Shown: positions 20,280 to 28,939 of the stretch, piece after piece
Position numbering within the stretch: the first letter of the stretch is position 1
How the letters are laid out: each line of letters begins with the position of its first letter
Assembly (NCBI GenBank): GCA_964476835.1
Contig: CAYZCE010000002.1
Coordinates: 1-64,000 of the forward strand
Reading direction: 5' to 3'
Length of the DNA: 64,000 bases
Source of the DNA: PALSA-926 sp964476835
GTDB lineage: Bacteria; Pseudomonadota; Alphaproteobacteria; Micavibrionales; UBA2020
Notes under the pieces: generated by a model
Database searches by the model: none
Told to the model about the DNA's origin: nothing
What the model saw: the letters and a program-made list of their open reading frames with translations, nothing else
Made by a program: the position numbers and the translations under genes

Positions 20280-22112
20280 TCAACGGTCGTAGATCGGCCA
20301 GTCGCCGGAAGCCACTTTCTCCAGCGAATCCGTGTTCTTGCCGTACTTGATGCGGTAGATCCAGTAGTTGGTCAGCACGCGCTCGAGGAAGGACCGCGTC
20401 TCAGCCACGGGAATGGATTCGATGAACAAAAGGGGGTCGTTGCCGTAGTTGACCTCCTTTTCCCAGCGCGCCAGCTTGCCGGGGCCGGCGTTATAGGCGA
20501 CCGCCAGCTTGAAGAGGTTGTCGCGCACGTTGTCGGAGTCCAGCATGTCACCGAGGTAGCGCTGGCCGAGGCTGATGTTGACCGCCGGGTCGGAGAAATC
20601 GCCGCCGATGCCGTATTTCTGCCCCATGACCTTGGCGGTGGGCGCCATCAGCTGCATGACGCCGAGCGCGCCCGAGCCCTTGTTGCTCGCACCCACGTCG
20701 AACTTGGATTCCTGACGGATGAAGGCCTGCACCAGCGCGCGGTCGACGACGTAGCCGCCCTTGGGCTTCCACGGCGCGTCGGGGTAAAGGGCGCTGTCGT
20801 ACATATGGCCGTTGCGGTCCTTGAACCAGCTGCCGAGGCGCATCTCGAGCGCAGGCGAGCCGGATTCATGCGCGAAAGCCATCATCGCTTCCTGCAGCGT
20901 CAGGTCGCCGGCGGGGTTGATCTGGCGCAGCTCCAGCTCGGCCAGCGGCGTTTGCCCTGCGTCCATCAGCGCCAGCGCGCGGCGGCCGGCCGGCACGGCA
21001 GCCAGCGTGGAAACCAGCTTGCTGCGCAGGCTTGGCATGTCCCAGTTGAAGCGCGACTGTTCCATCCCCAGCGCCTTGGCGGAGATGATGCCGTAGAAAC
21101 TGCGCGGATATTCGGCGGCCTTGCGCAGCCACGGCGCGACCTTTTGCGGCTCATGGTTGCGCAAATATGACCGCGCCGCCCAATGCGCGCCCGCCGCCGC
21201 CAGCCATGCGGAGGCGCGCGGCGAGGTCGCGGTGCGCTCGAAATGCTTGGCGGCCTCGGCGTAATTGCCCATCTTCCATGCGGAAAGCCCGGCGATCCAG
21301 CCCGCGATCGGCGCATCGGCGCCGGAGCGCTCGGAAGCGGCGGAAGCGGCGGCATAAGCCTGCCCTTCCTTGCCGTTGTAGAAATAAGACTGCGCGACCT
21401 GCGCGCGCAGCGCGTCGTATTGCGTGGCGTTGAGCGACGCGCGCGAAGCGTCCAGTCTGTGCTGCGCCGAGGTGGGGCCGTTCGAGACGATGCGCCCGAC
21501 CTGGTTCGCCACCGCCTTGGCGTGCGACGACGCGCCGTCGGTCGCCAGGTAGGGCTGCGCGGTCGGCCCGCTGTCGTCTTCATTATAGCCGGGCAATCCG
21601 GCGGCGGTGCGCGGCGTGGCGGGCGCGGCCGCACCGGCGGGACGACGCGCGACGGCCATGTCGTAGACCGTCTGCGCGCCCGGATGGTCGCCGTAATCGC
21701 GCAGCCATTTGGCGAGCTCGTCGTAGGTCGCCTTGTAATGCGCGCTGGTGTAGCGCTGGTAGAGCACGTGGCCCATCAGGCGGTCGTCGTCGAGATGCAG
21801 GATGGAATCGTTGGCGCGACCGAAATCCTCCTTCTCCTGCAGCGCGAAGATGCGGGCGTAGCGCGTGGCGTCCGTCTCGGTCAGGCGGTCGCCGCGCGTG
21901 CGGCGGTCGAAGGTCTCGCCGACCAGCGAGAAGACCGAGAGCGTCACCGGCGCCGCGACCGCCGGCTTCTTCGCGGCGGCCTTCTTGGCAGGTGCGGCCT
22001 TCTTTTTCTGGGACGCCGCCTTGGCTGCCGACAGGCCGGCATCCGGCATGCCCGCGACCAGCAGGCCCAGCACGACCGGGAGTATCAGGAAGGCAGGACG
22101 GTTCAGTCTCAA
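20280..22112 (-). CDS. soluble lytic murein transglycosylase
   Basis: Periplasmic enzyme that cleaves peptidoglycan between MurNAc and GlcNAc. The 610 residues begin with a signal segment (MRLNRPAFLILPVVLGLLVAG), followed by a Lys/Ala-rich linker. Residues ~70-440 are an alpha-superhelical region as in Slt70. The C-terminal catalytic SLT domain begins with ALVQAFIRQESKFDVGA, with Glu of RQES the likely catalytic acid, then GALGVMQLMAPTA, NISLGQRYL and AVAYNAGPGK. It appears to be a single gene downstream of the hairpin-rich repeat side of alaS. The family is clear; the exact Slt subfamily is not assigned. Confidence 0.93.
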   Translation of the reverse strand: MRLNRPAFLILPVVLGLLVAGMPDAGLSAAKAASQKKKAAPAKKAAAKKPAVAAPVTLSVFSLVGETFDRRTRGDRLTETDATRYARIFALQEKEDFGRANDSILHLDDDRLMGHVLYQRYTSAHYKATYDELAKWLRDYGDHPGAQTVYDMAVARRPAGAAAPATPRTAAGLPGYNEDDSGPTAQPYLATDGASSHAKAVANQVGRIVSNGPTSAQHRLDASRASLNATQYDALRAQVAQSYFYNGKEGQAYAAASAASERSGADAPIAGWIAGLSAWKMGNYAEAAKHFERTATSPRASAWLAAAGAHWAARSYLRNHEPQKVAPWLRKAAEYPRSFYGIISAKALGMEQSRFNWDMPSLRSKLVSTLAAVPAGRRALALMDAGQTPLAELELRQINPAGDLTLQEAMMAFAHESGSPALEMRLGSWFKDRNGHMYDSALYPDAPWKPKGGYVVDRALVQAFIRQESKFDVGASNKGSGALGVMQLMAPTAKVMGQKYGIGGDFSDPAVNISLGQRYLGDMLDSDNVRDNLFKLAVAYNAGPGKLARWEKEVNYGNDPLLFIESIPVAETRSFLERVLTNYWIYRIKYGKNTDSLEKVASGDWPIYDR

Positions 22113-22205
22113 TGCAAAGGGTCCTTGGTTCGTTCCAAAACGCCCCCTTTCTAGCCGAAAACGGCTGGATTGGCAAATTTTGACATAATACGAAAGAAAG
22201 GCGGC

Positions 22206-22997
22206 TTAGAGGACCTTCAATTCCGCCAGCTTGTCCTTGAGCATCAGCAAATCCGCCCAGGCCTGCTTCTTCTGTGCAGGCGAGCCGATGAGGTAGGACG
22301 GATGGAACAAGGCCATCGCCGGGGTGCCTGCATAATCGAGCCATTTGCCGCGCAGGCGCATGATGCTCTGCGCGGATTCCAGCAGCGCCTTCGACGCCAA
22401 GCCGCCGACGCAGACCAGCACGGCCGGGTTGACCAGCTCGATATGGCGCTTCAGGAACGGCAGGCTCATGGCGACCTCGGCATCGGTCAGCGCACGGCCG
22501 CCGGGCGGGTACCAATTGCCGACGCCGGTCAGGTAGACGTTCGCGGTGCGGTCGAGACCGATGGCCGCGAGCATCTTGTCGAGCAGCTGCCCGTTCACGC
22601 CTGCGAAGGGGCGGCCGGCGCGGTCGTCGTCGGCGCCCGGCGCCTCGCCCACCAGCATGACGCGCGCCGTGGGCAGGCCGTCGGCGAAGACAAGGTTGCT
22701 GGCCGTGCGCTGGATGGTCAGGCCGGTGAAGCCGCGGATCGCTTCCTTGAGCTCATCGAGGGTCATCGCGCCATTGGCGAGCGCCTGCGCCTCGGCCACC
22801 GCTTCGGTCACGCCCGCAGGGGGCGGCACGATCGCGGCGGGGGCGCCCGGCAGCTCAATGGATATGGGAATAACCGGTGCGGCGACCGGCATTTTTTCAA
22901 TCACGTGCAGGCGGTCGAGCGCGATGTCGCCGATGGCCTCGTCGACCCCGACCTCCGCATACCACTCGAGCACCTGTGCCGGATTCAAGCTTGCCAC
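22206..22997 (-). CDS. uracil-DNA glycosylase family 4/5-like protein lacking iron-sulfur cysteines
   Basis: A 263-residue homologue of bacterial family 4-type uracil-DNA glycosylases, which excise uracil from DNA. Motif A is MLVGEAPGADDDRAGRPFAG, the second motif is NWYPPGGRALT, and the late motif is LFHPSYLIGS. The usual 4Fe-4S cysteines are absent: only one Cys (LVCVGG) occurs in the whole protein, and the segment that normally begins with Cys before TASNLVFADG reads FTGLTIQR. A 90-residue N-terminal extension rich in Pro/Ala is of unknown role. The start is GTG at 22997; a TTG nine bases downstream is an alternative. Activity is uncertain. Confidence 0.8.
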   Translation of the reverse strand: MASLNPAQVLEWYAEVGVDEAIGDIALDRLHVIEKMPVAAPVIPISIELPGAPAAIVPPPAGVTEAVAEAQALANGAMTLDELKEAIRGFTGLTIQRTASNLVFADGLPTARVMLVGEAPGADDDRAGRPFAGVNGQLLDKMLAAIGLDRTANVYLTGVGNWYPPGGRALTDAEVAMSLPFLKRHIELVNPAVLVCVGGLASKALLESAQSIMRLRGKWLDYAGTPAMALFHPSYLIGSPAQKKQAWADLLMLKDKLAELKVL

Positions 22998-23073
22998 CCT
23001 TGGCGTCTCTCTCTAAAAATATTGCTGCTGACCCTTTCTTACACTTATTCCAGAATAAAGGAAAGCCGGGAAA

Positions 23074-24684
23074 ATGACGCGCGATGTGATGACGTACGAC
23101 GTGGTGATCGTGGGCGCGGGGCCGTCGGGCCTGTCGTGCGCGATCCGCCTCAAGCAGCTCAAGCCCGAACTTACGGTCTGCGTGCTCGAAAAAGGATCCG
23201 AAGTCGGCGCACACCTGCTCTCCGGCGCGGTGCTGGAGCCGCGCGCGCTCAACGAACTGATCCCCGACTGGAAGGACAAAGGCGCGCCGCTGACCGTGCC
23301 CGCGACAGAAGACAAATTCCTGTTTCTGACGCGCACGAAGGCCTTCCGTCTGCCGACGCCGCCGCAGATGCACAACCACGGCAACTATATCATCAGCCTC
23401 GGGCACTTCGCGAAGTGGCTGGCGTCGCAAGCCGAAGCGCTCGGCGTCGAGATCTATCCCGGCTTCGCCGCCGCGGAAGTGCTGTATAACGACGACGGCT
23501 CCGTCAAGGGCGTGGCAACGGGCGACATGGGCGTCAACAAGGCCGGCGAACATACCGCTGCCTATCAGCCCGGCATGGAACTGCACGCAAAGCAGACCGT
23601 GCTTGCAGAAGGCTGCCGCGGCTCACTCACCAAGACGCTGATCCAGAAATTCGCGCTCGATAAAGACAGCGACCCGCAAACCTATGGCATCGGCATCAAG
23701 GAGCTGTGGGAGATCAAGCCGGAGAAGCATCAGGCCGGCCTCTGCATCCATACCATCGGCTGGCCGATGGATCAAAAGACCTACGGCGGCTCGTGGATGT
23801 ATCACTTCGAGAACAACCTCGTCTCCATCGGCTACGTCATCGGCCTCGACTACGAGAACCCGCATCTGTTCCCCTTCGGCGAGATGCAGCGCTTCAAACT
23901 GCACCCCGAGGTGCGCAAATACCTCGAAGGCGGTCGCCGCGTGTCGTATGGCGCGCGCGCGATCTCCGAGGGCGGCCTGCAATCGCTGCCCAAGCTCTCG
24001 TTCCCCGGCGGCGTGCTGATCGGCGATACCGCGGGCTTCCTCAACGTGCCGAAGATCAAGGGCAACCACGCCGCGATGAAATCCGGCATGCTGGCCGCCG
24101 AGGCGCTGGTCGAGATGGGCGTCGATACGAAGGAATGCACGGCCTACCGCGCGAAGTTCGACCAAAGCTGGCTCAAGGACGAGCTGCACCGCGTGCGCAA
24201 CATCCGCCCGAGCTTCCACCTCGGCCTGATCGCGGGCATGATCTATTCGGCGATCGACACGTTCCTCTTCCGCGGCCGCGCGCCATGGACGTTCAATAAC
24301 CATGCCGATTACAACACCCTGAAGAAAGCCGCCGACGCGCCGAAGATCGACTACCCGAAGCCCGATGGCGTGCTGACCTTCGACCGTCTCTCGTCGGTGT
24401 TCATCTCGAACACCAATCACGAGGAAGACCAGCCCTGCCACCTGAAGCTGAAGAACCCGACCATCCCGATCGCGGTCAACCTGCCGCTCTATGACGAGCC
24501 GGCGCAGCGCTATTGCCCGGCAGGCGTCTATGAGGTGGTACAGGACGCCGACGGCAAGCCGCGCTTCCAGATCAACGCGCAGAACTGCGTGCACTGCAAG
24601 ACCTGCGATATCAAGGACCCGGAGCAGAACATCGATTGGACCGTCCCGCAAGGCGGCGGCGGGCCGAACTATTCCAATATGTGA
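23074..24684 (+). CDS. electron transfer flavoprotein-ubiquinone oxidoreductase
   Basis: Membrane-associated enzyme passing electrons from ETF (fatty acid and amino acid oxidation) to ubiquinone. The 536 residues show the FAD Rossmann motif VVIVGAGPSGLSCAIRL near residue 10, the conserved GDTAGFLNVPKIKGNHAAMKSG region near 315, and the C-terminal 4Fe-4S domain with YCPAGVYE, NCVHCKTCDIKDP and the closing GGGGPNYSNM. All four cluster Cys are present. No ETF subunit genes are in the window. The ATG at 23074 is preceded by GGAAAGCCGGGAAA. Confidence 0.96.
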   Translation: MTRDVMTYDVVIVGAGPSGLSCAIRLKQLKPELTVCVLEKGSEVGAHLLSGAVLEPRALNELIPDWKDKGAPLTVPATEDKFLFLTRTKAFRLPTPPQMHNHGNYIISLGHFAKWLASQAEALGVEIYPGFAAAEVLYNDDGSVKGVATGDMGVNKAGEHTAAYQPGMELHAKQTVLAEGCRGSLTKTLIQKFALDKDSDPQTYGIGIKELWEIKPEKHQAGLCIHTIGWPMDQKTYGGSWMYHFENNLVSIGYVIGLDYENPHLFPFGEMQRFKLHPEVRKYLEGGRRVSYGARAISEGGLQSLPKLSFPGGVLIGDTAGFLNVPKIKGNHAAMKSGMLAAEALVEMGVDTKECTAYRAKFDQSWLKDELHRVRNIRPSFHLGLIAGMIYSAIDTFLFRGRAPWTFNNHADYNTLKKAADAPKIDYPKPDGVLTFDRLSSVFISNTNHEEDQPCHLKLKNPTIPIAVNLPLYDEPAQRYCPAGVYEVVQDADGKPRFQINAQNCVHCKTCDIKDPEQNIDWTVPQGGGGPNYSNM

Positions 24685-24690
24685 GTTCTC

Positions 24691-25131
24691 TCACGTGCGG
24701 GACGGCAGGCGGATATAGAAGTTCCAGTGCTCTTTCCTGTCGACGTACTGGAAGCCGAATAGATCCAGCAGGCGTTCCGTTTCCCCGCCCGGCTGGATGT
24801 AAGCGGCAAGCGGGCGGTTGCCCACTTCTTTCAACACATGGCGGATCATGCGCAGCGCGAGGTTCGTGTTGCGGTGCTCCGGCGCAATGGCGAGGCCCGT
24901 GAAGCTGCAGGCCCCCGCCCAATCCGTGACCGTATTCTTGATCGCGCACCAGGCGATCGGCGTCTGCGCCCCGTCCCTGACCCACCATGCAGACAGCAAG
25001 CCGGTTTCAAGGCCTTCTTTCATCTCCGCCGCCGAATAATAATCTTCGGCCTTCATCGCGCGCATGACGAGTTTCTCGTACGCGGGAAAATCGTCTTCCG
25101 GCGTCATGGCAATGAGGGGATATGTCGTCAT
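24691..25131 (-). CDS. GNAT-like acetyltransferase
   Basis: A 146-residue protein with the GNAT order: an N-terminal acceptor helix, a central strand, motif A (FTGLAIAPEHRNTNLALRMIRHVL) and a late beta strand with FGFQYVDRK. The acetyl-CoA pyrophosphate loop is atypical, with HRNTNLAL in place of the usual R/Q-x-x-G-x-G/A, so CoA binding is not assured. The ATG at 25131 is three bases after the stop of the upstream alpha/beta hydrolase gene, so the two form an operon. The substrate is unknown. Confidence 0.7.
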   Translation of the reverse strand: MTTYPLIAMTPEDDFPAYEKLVMRAMKAEDYYSAAEMKEGLETGLLSAWWVRDGAQTPIAWCAIKNTVTDWAGACSFTGLAIAPEHRNTNLALRMIRHVLKEVGNRPLAAYIQPGGETERLLDLFGFQYVDRKEHWNFYIRLPSRT

Positions 25132-25134
25132 GGC

Positions 25135-25953
25135 TTATTTCGCACCGAAAATGCCAGGCGCGCGGCCGGGCGTCCATTGCGGGTCTGTCGGCGTTTTCTC
25201 CGCGCAGGCATGCGCGTAAGGCTGCCATGCGCCTTCCGGCTGCGCGAGACGGTCGAGCACAGCGGCAAACGTCGCCGGGCTGAAGATAAGGCCGAGATGG
25301 CTCACGTTCCCGATCTCGACATTCTCGGTCTGCGGCGCGGCGGGGTTAAGGCACACGTGCCAGCTCGCGACGGTGTCCATCTTCGAGAAGATCGAAGTCG
25401 CCGGCACCGGCGGCGGGGTCAGCAGGCGCTTGGCGGTGTCTTCGTCCTTGAGCGAGACGTGCCCGGCATTGAGCATCTCGACCAGCGTGCGGATCGGCGT
25501 CCACACGGATTCCTTGTCGTCGCTGAGGCCGACGCCGAAAGGCGAACCGATGGAGATGACGTCGCGCACATACGCGGGGAATTCCCGCGCCAGCTCGCGC
25601 GCGAACAAGCCGCCGAGGCTGTGGCCGATCAGGGTCACCTTGCGGCTGCCGTTGTCGTGATAAAGCTTTTCAAGCGTGCCGCGCAGCAGCGCGATCTTGG
25701 CATCGCTCAAACCGAAATTGAAACCGCCGCCCCACGTGTGCGCGTCATAGCCCTTCTCGCACAACGCCCGGCACATCGGCGCCAGCGTCGATTCCGCGAC
25801 GCCGAAACCGGGAACCAGCAAGACCGGATGCCCATCGCCCGCCGGCGCGGCGCGCTGCACCGCCGGCCATTCCCACAGCATGGCCATGAACGCCTGCGCG
25901 CCCATGAAGTCATGGCAGAGGTTTTGAAAACGCTGTGTCCAGTTCAAGGTCAT
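25135..25953 (-). CDS. alpha/beta hydrolase (paralogue 1)
   Basis: A 272-residue hydrolase with PVLLVPGFG near residue 43, the nucleophile elbow LIGHSLGGLFARELAREFP (Ser near 119), and a conserved TSIFSKMDTVASWHVCLNP segment. The catalytic Asp is probably in that KMDTVASW region and the His in VSHLGL near 220. No signal peptide is visible. It is a close paralogue of the product of 28940-29758: both share length, the ARELAREFP block, PPPxPATSIFS and the RLAQPEGxWQPYA ending. The esterase/lipase substrate is unknown. It heads an operon with the GNAT gene. Confidence 0.85.
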   Translation of the reverse strand: MTLNWTQRFQNLCHDFMGAQAFMAMLWEWPAVQRAAPAGDGHPVLLVPGFGVAESTLAPMCRALCEKGYDAHTWGGGFNFGLSDAKIALLRGTLEKLYHDNGSRKVTLIGHSLGGLFARELAREFPAYVRDVISIGSPFGVGLSDDKESVWTPIRTLVEMLNAGHVSLKDEDTAKRLLTPPPVPATSIFSKMDTVASWHVCLNPAAPQTENVEIGNVSHLGLIFSPATFAAVLDRLAQPEGAWQPYAHACAEKTPTDPQWTPGRAPGIFGAK

Positions 25954-25958
25954 AACAT

Positions 25959-26001
25959 AAAGTTACGCCCCTGCCGTTATCTTGGCAAGCAACGTAACTT
26001 T
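25959..26001. promoter_or_regulatory. inverted repeat upstream of the alpha/beta hydrolase gene
   Basis: AAAGTTACG (25959-25967) and CGTAACTTT (25993-26001) form perfect nine-base arms with a 25-base spacer immediately upstream of the minus-strand hydrolase ATG at 25953. It could be a regulator site or an mRNA leader hairpin. Confidence 0.4.
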
Positions 26002-26048
26002 GTTGCGTACGATTAGAATATTCTGTCTCTCCCTTACGAATTATTAAT

Positions 26049-26083
26049 GTGTCTGTGAGACACTATAGGTGAGTTTGCGCAAA
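26049..26083. promoter_or_regulatory. pair of palindromes upstream of the TPR gene
   Basis: GTGTCT-GTG-AGACAC (26049-26063) and the perfect palindrome TTTGCGCAAA (26074-26083) lie 36-70 bases before the ATG at 26119, in the divergent region shared with the hydrolase gene. They are plausible operator sites; no regulator can be named. Confidence 0.4.
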
Positions 26084-26118
26084 CCCTCGCGTAAACAGCA
26101 CCATAAGAGGCTTTATAC

Positions 26119-27798
26119 ATGCGCGCGATCAAAGTGTTATATGCCCTGCTCCTCACCGCCCTGATGGCCGTCTCGACCGGCGCACATGCCAGCGACGCGC
26201 TGCCGGCGCCGTCGACGTTGTCGGGCGCTTACCTCTCCGGCCGTTTCGCGCAACAATCGGCAGACTGGGATGCCGCGCAGACCTATATGGGCGTGGCGCT
26301 CGCGCAAGACCCTGATAACCGCGCGCTGGAACAACGTTCCTTCCTCCTCGCGCTCGGCGCGGGCGACCTCGCGCAGGCGAAGACGCTCGCCGGACGCATC
26401 GCCGCGCATAAGGATGCCTTCGAGCTCGCGCTCGTCTTCCTCGCTTGCGACGCGCTGGCGCACGACCAGTTCAATGAATCGCTCGCCTACCTGAAACGCC
26501 TGCCCGACGGCGGCTTCGGCCAGTACACCAAGCCGGTGCTGGCCGCATGGTCGCTCGCCGGCCTCGGCCGCAAGGCGGAAGCACTCAAGCAATTGCCAAA
26601 GGCCGGCGACGCCGCCGACAAGCTGCACATCGGCCTCATCGAGGAATACATGGGCGACATGAACGCCGCCGCCGCCGACTACAAGGCCGTGCTGGCCGGC
26701 GAGATCGACTTCAACACCGCCGTGCTACTCGCCAATTTCTACGAACGTTACGGCCAGCCGGAAATCGCCGCCGCGCTGTATCATGGACTTGAGAAGGCTT
26801 ACCCCTTCAACCCCTTCGTCGCCGCGCTCGCGCACCGCGACCCGCACCGCGACATCGCGCCCAACGCCGCACGCCCGGCCGACGGCGCCGCGCTCGCGCT
26901 CTTCGACATCGCCACGCTGCTCTACGGCCGCCGCGCCTACGACAGCGCACAGATCTACGGCAACCTCGTGCGCCTGCTCGACCCCAAGTCCTCCTTCACC
27001 AAGATGATGCTCGGCGACATCGCCGCCGCGACCGGCCAGCACGCCAAGGCCGCCGCGGATTACGCCATGATCGAGAAGGACGACCCTCTTTATTCCCTCT
27101 CGCGCCTGCGCGTGGCGGAAGCTTACGAACATGACGACCGCCTTGACGACGCCATCGCCCTGCTCAAGGACGTCGCACACGACGATGACACCCGCGTGCA
27201 GGCACAAGCCGCGCTCGGCGACCTCTACCGCCGCCACAACCGCTTCGACGACGCCGTCGAGGCTTATAACGCTGCCCTCGCCGGAATCGAGCCGGTGGGC
27301 GAAACCCTCTGGCCCGTGCTTTATGCGCGCGGCATCTCCGAAGCGCAGCTGAAGCACTGGGACAGCGCCGAGAAAGACCTGCTGCAGGCGCTCTCGTTCC
27401 AGCCGAAGAACCCGATGATCCTCAATTTCCTCGCCTACAGCTGGGCGGACCAGGGCATCAACCTCGACCGCGCGCTGGAGTTCGCCAAGAGCGCCGCGGC
27501 GCTGAAGCCCGACGACGGCTATATCCTCGACAGCTACGGCTGGACGCTGTTCCGCCTCGGCCGCTATGACGAGGCGATCACCCTGCTCGAGAACGCCGCC
27601 GTGCGCGCGCCGGGCGACTCCACGCTGCTCGACCACCTCGGCGATGCCTACTGGCAGTCGGGCCGCATGGGCGAGGCGCGCAGCCAGTGGAAACGCGCCG
27701 GCGACATGAGCCGCGACGACGCCTTCAAGAAGACGATCGAGCAGAAGATGAAATCCGGTATCGTCGTCGCACCCGAGCGTAAGCAAGCCAAGCTGTAA
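26119..27798 (+). CDS. TPR-repeat secreted protein
   Basis: A 559-residue protein with an N-terminal signal peptide (MRAIKVLYALLLTALMAVSTGAHA), then continuous TPR-type helical repeats to the end. Examples are LSGAYLSGRFAQQSADWDAA near residue 34, KDLLQALSFQPKNPMILNFLAY near 420 and SYGWTLFRLGRYDEAITLL near 473. It is probably a periplasmic or outer-membrane-associated scaffold. A 99-residue secreted protein gene follows after four bases, and ispE overlaps that gene, so all three probably share one transcript. The function is not known. Confidence 0.85.
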   Translation: MRAIKVLYALLLTALMAVSTGAHASDALPAPSTLSGAYLSGRFAQQSADWDAAQTYMGVALAQDPDNRALEQRSFLLALGAGDLAQAKTLAGRIAAHKDAFELALVFLACDALAHDQFNESLAYLKRLPDGGFGQYTKPVLAAWSLAGLGRKAEALKQLPKAGDAADKLHIGLIEEYMGDMNAAAADYKAVLAGEIDFNTAVLLANFYERYGQPEIAAALYHGLEKAYPFNPFVAALAHRDPHRDIAPNAARPADGAALALFDIATLLYGRRAYDSAQIYGNLVRLLDPKSSFTKMMLGDIAAATGQHAKAAADYAMIEKDDPLYSLSRLRVAEAYEHDDRLDDAIALLKDVAHDDDTRVQAQAALGDLYRRHNRFDDAVEAYNAALAGIEPVGETLWPVLYARGISEAQLKHWDSAEKDLLQALSFQPKNPMILNFLAYSWADQGINLDRALEFAKSAAALKPDDGYILDSYGWTLFRLGRYDEAITLLENAAVRAPGDSTLLDHLGDAYWQSGRMGEARSQWKRAGDMSRDDAFKKTIEQKMKSGIVVAPERKQAKL

Positions 27799-27802
27799 CG
27801 CC

Positions 27803-28102
27803 ATGCGCACCTTCATCCTCGCCGCACTGCTGTTCCTGACCGCCACCGCCGCACAGGCGCAGCAAAAGATCAGCATGCCGGACCTGCGCGACCCGAAATA
27901 CGCCGCATGCACCGCCAGCGCCGATTGCGCGCGCATCACCATGCCGTGCAACAGCTACGCCAGCGTGAACCGCGCGTTCCAGCCCGAGGTGCAGGCCTGG
28001 GCCGACCGGCTGGCCGAGCGCGTGCGCTGCCGCGCCACGACCGAGCCCGTCCCCTCGCAGCCGCGCTGCGCCGCGGGCAAGTGCACGGTCGTCGTTCCGT
28101 GA
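27803..28102 (+). CDS. small secreted cysteine-containing protein
   Basis: I do not recognise this family. It has 99 residues with a clear signal peptide (MRTFILAALLFLTATAAQA) and a mature part with six Cys in the order CTASADC...PCNSY...RC...RC...KC, likely forming disulfides in the periplasm. It starts four bases after the TPR gene stop and its TGA overlaps the GTG of ispE. Confidence 0.7.
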   Translation: MRTFILAALLFLTATAAQAQQKISMPDLRDPKYAACTASADCARITMPCNSYASVNRAFQPEVQAWADRLAERVRCRATTEPVPSQPRCAAGKCTVVVP

Positions 28103-28932
28103 TCTTCGCCGCGCCCGCCAAGATCAACCTTTTCCTGCATGTGACCGGGCGGACGGACGACGGTTACCACACCCTGCAAAGCCTGATGGCCTTCACCGAC
28201 ATCGGCGATACGCTGGCCTTCGCAAACCACGACGGCTTCGCGCTGCGCGCCGACGGCCGCTTTGCCGAAGCGCTGACAGGAGAGAACCTCATCGCGCAGG
28301 CCGCGCAAAAGCTGGCGGCGCACTACGGCCTGCCGCTCGATGCGCAAATCACGCTCACAAAAAACCTGCCGGTCGCCTCCGGCATCGGCGGCGGATCATC
28401 GGATGCGGCGGCGGCGCTCAAGGGCCTTGCGCAGTTGTGGCGCCTGCCGCCCGACAGCGCGGAGATATTGGCGCGCATCGGCGCCACGATCGGCGCCGAC
28501 GTGCCCGCCTGCCTCTATGCCCGCCCGCTCTGGGCCGAAGGCATCGGCGAGAAAATCCTGCCCGCCGAAAACGTGCCGCCGCTGCACCTCGTGCTGGCCA
28601 ACCCGCTCATCCCGACGCCGACGCCGCAGGTCTTCAAGGCCTTCCGCGGCCCTTTCAGCGAGCCTGTGCGAGTCCCCGCCGGCGACTGGATCGCGTTCCT
28701 GCACACGACGCGCAACGACCTGCTCGATGCCGCATGCACCGTGACGCCCGCCATTCGGGACGTGCTGGCGGCGCTCGAATCCACGCATGCACCCCAGTTT
28801 TGCCGCATGTCCGGCAGCGGCGCGACCTGTTTCGCGCTCCACGCCACGCGCACCAGCGCAGAGACCGCCGCCGCCGCATTGCGCGCGCGCCATCCCGGCT
28901 GGTGGATCGCAGCGGCGACCACGGCGGCCTAA
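28099..28932 (+). CDS. ispE: 4-diphosphocytidyl-2-C-methyl-D-erythritol kinase
   Basis: GHMP kinase of the MEP isoprenoid pathway: phosphorylates CDP-methylerythritol. The GTG at 28099 overlaps the upstream stop (GTGA) and gives VIFAAPAKINLFLHVTGR as the N-terminus, the conserved family opening. Longer in-frame extensions are antisense-like. The 277 residues contain DGYHTLQSL, the ATP loop LPVASGIGGGSSDAAAAL near residue 95, and the late MSGSGATCFAL. It is the last gene of the TPR transcript. Confidence 0.95.
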   Translation: MIFAAPAKINLFLHVTGRTDDGYHTLQSLMAFTDIGDTLAFANHDGFALRADGRFAEALTGENLIAQAAQKLAAHYGLPLDAQITLTKNLPVASGIGGGSSDAAAALKGLAQLWRLPPDSAEILARIGATIGADVPACLYARPLWAEGIGEKILPAENVPPLHLVLANPLIPTPTPQVFKAFRGPFSEPVRVPAGDWIAFLHTTRNDLLDAACTVTPAIRDVLAALESTHAPQFCRMSGSGATCFALHATRTSAETAAAALRARHPGWWIAAATTAA

Positions 28933-28939
28933 ACCGGCC

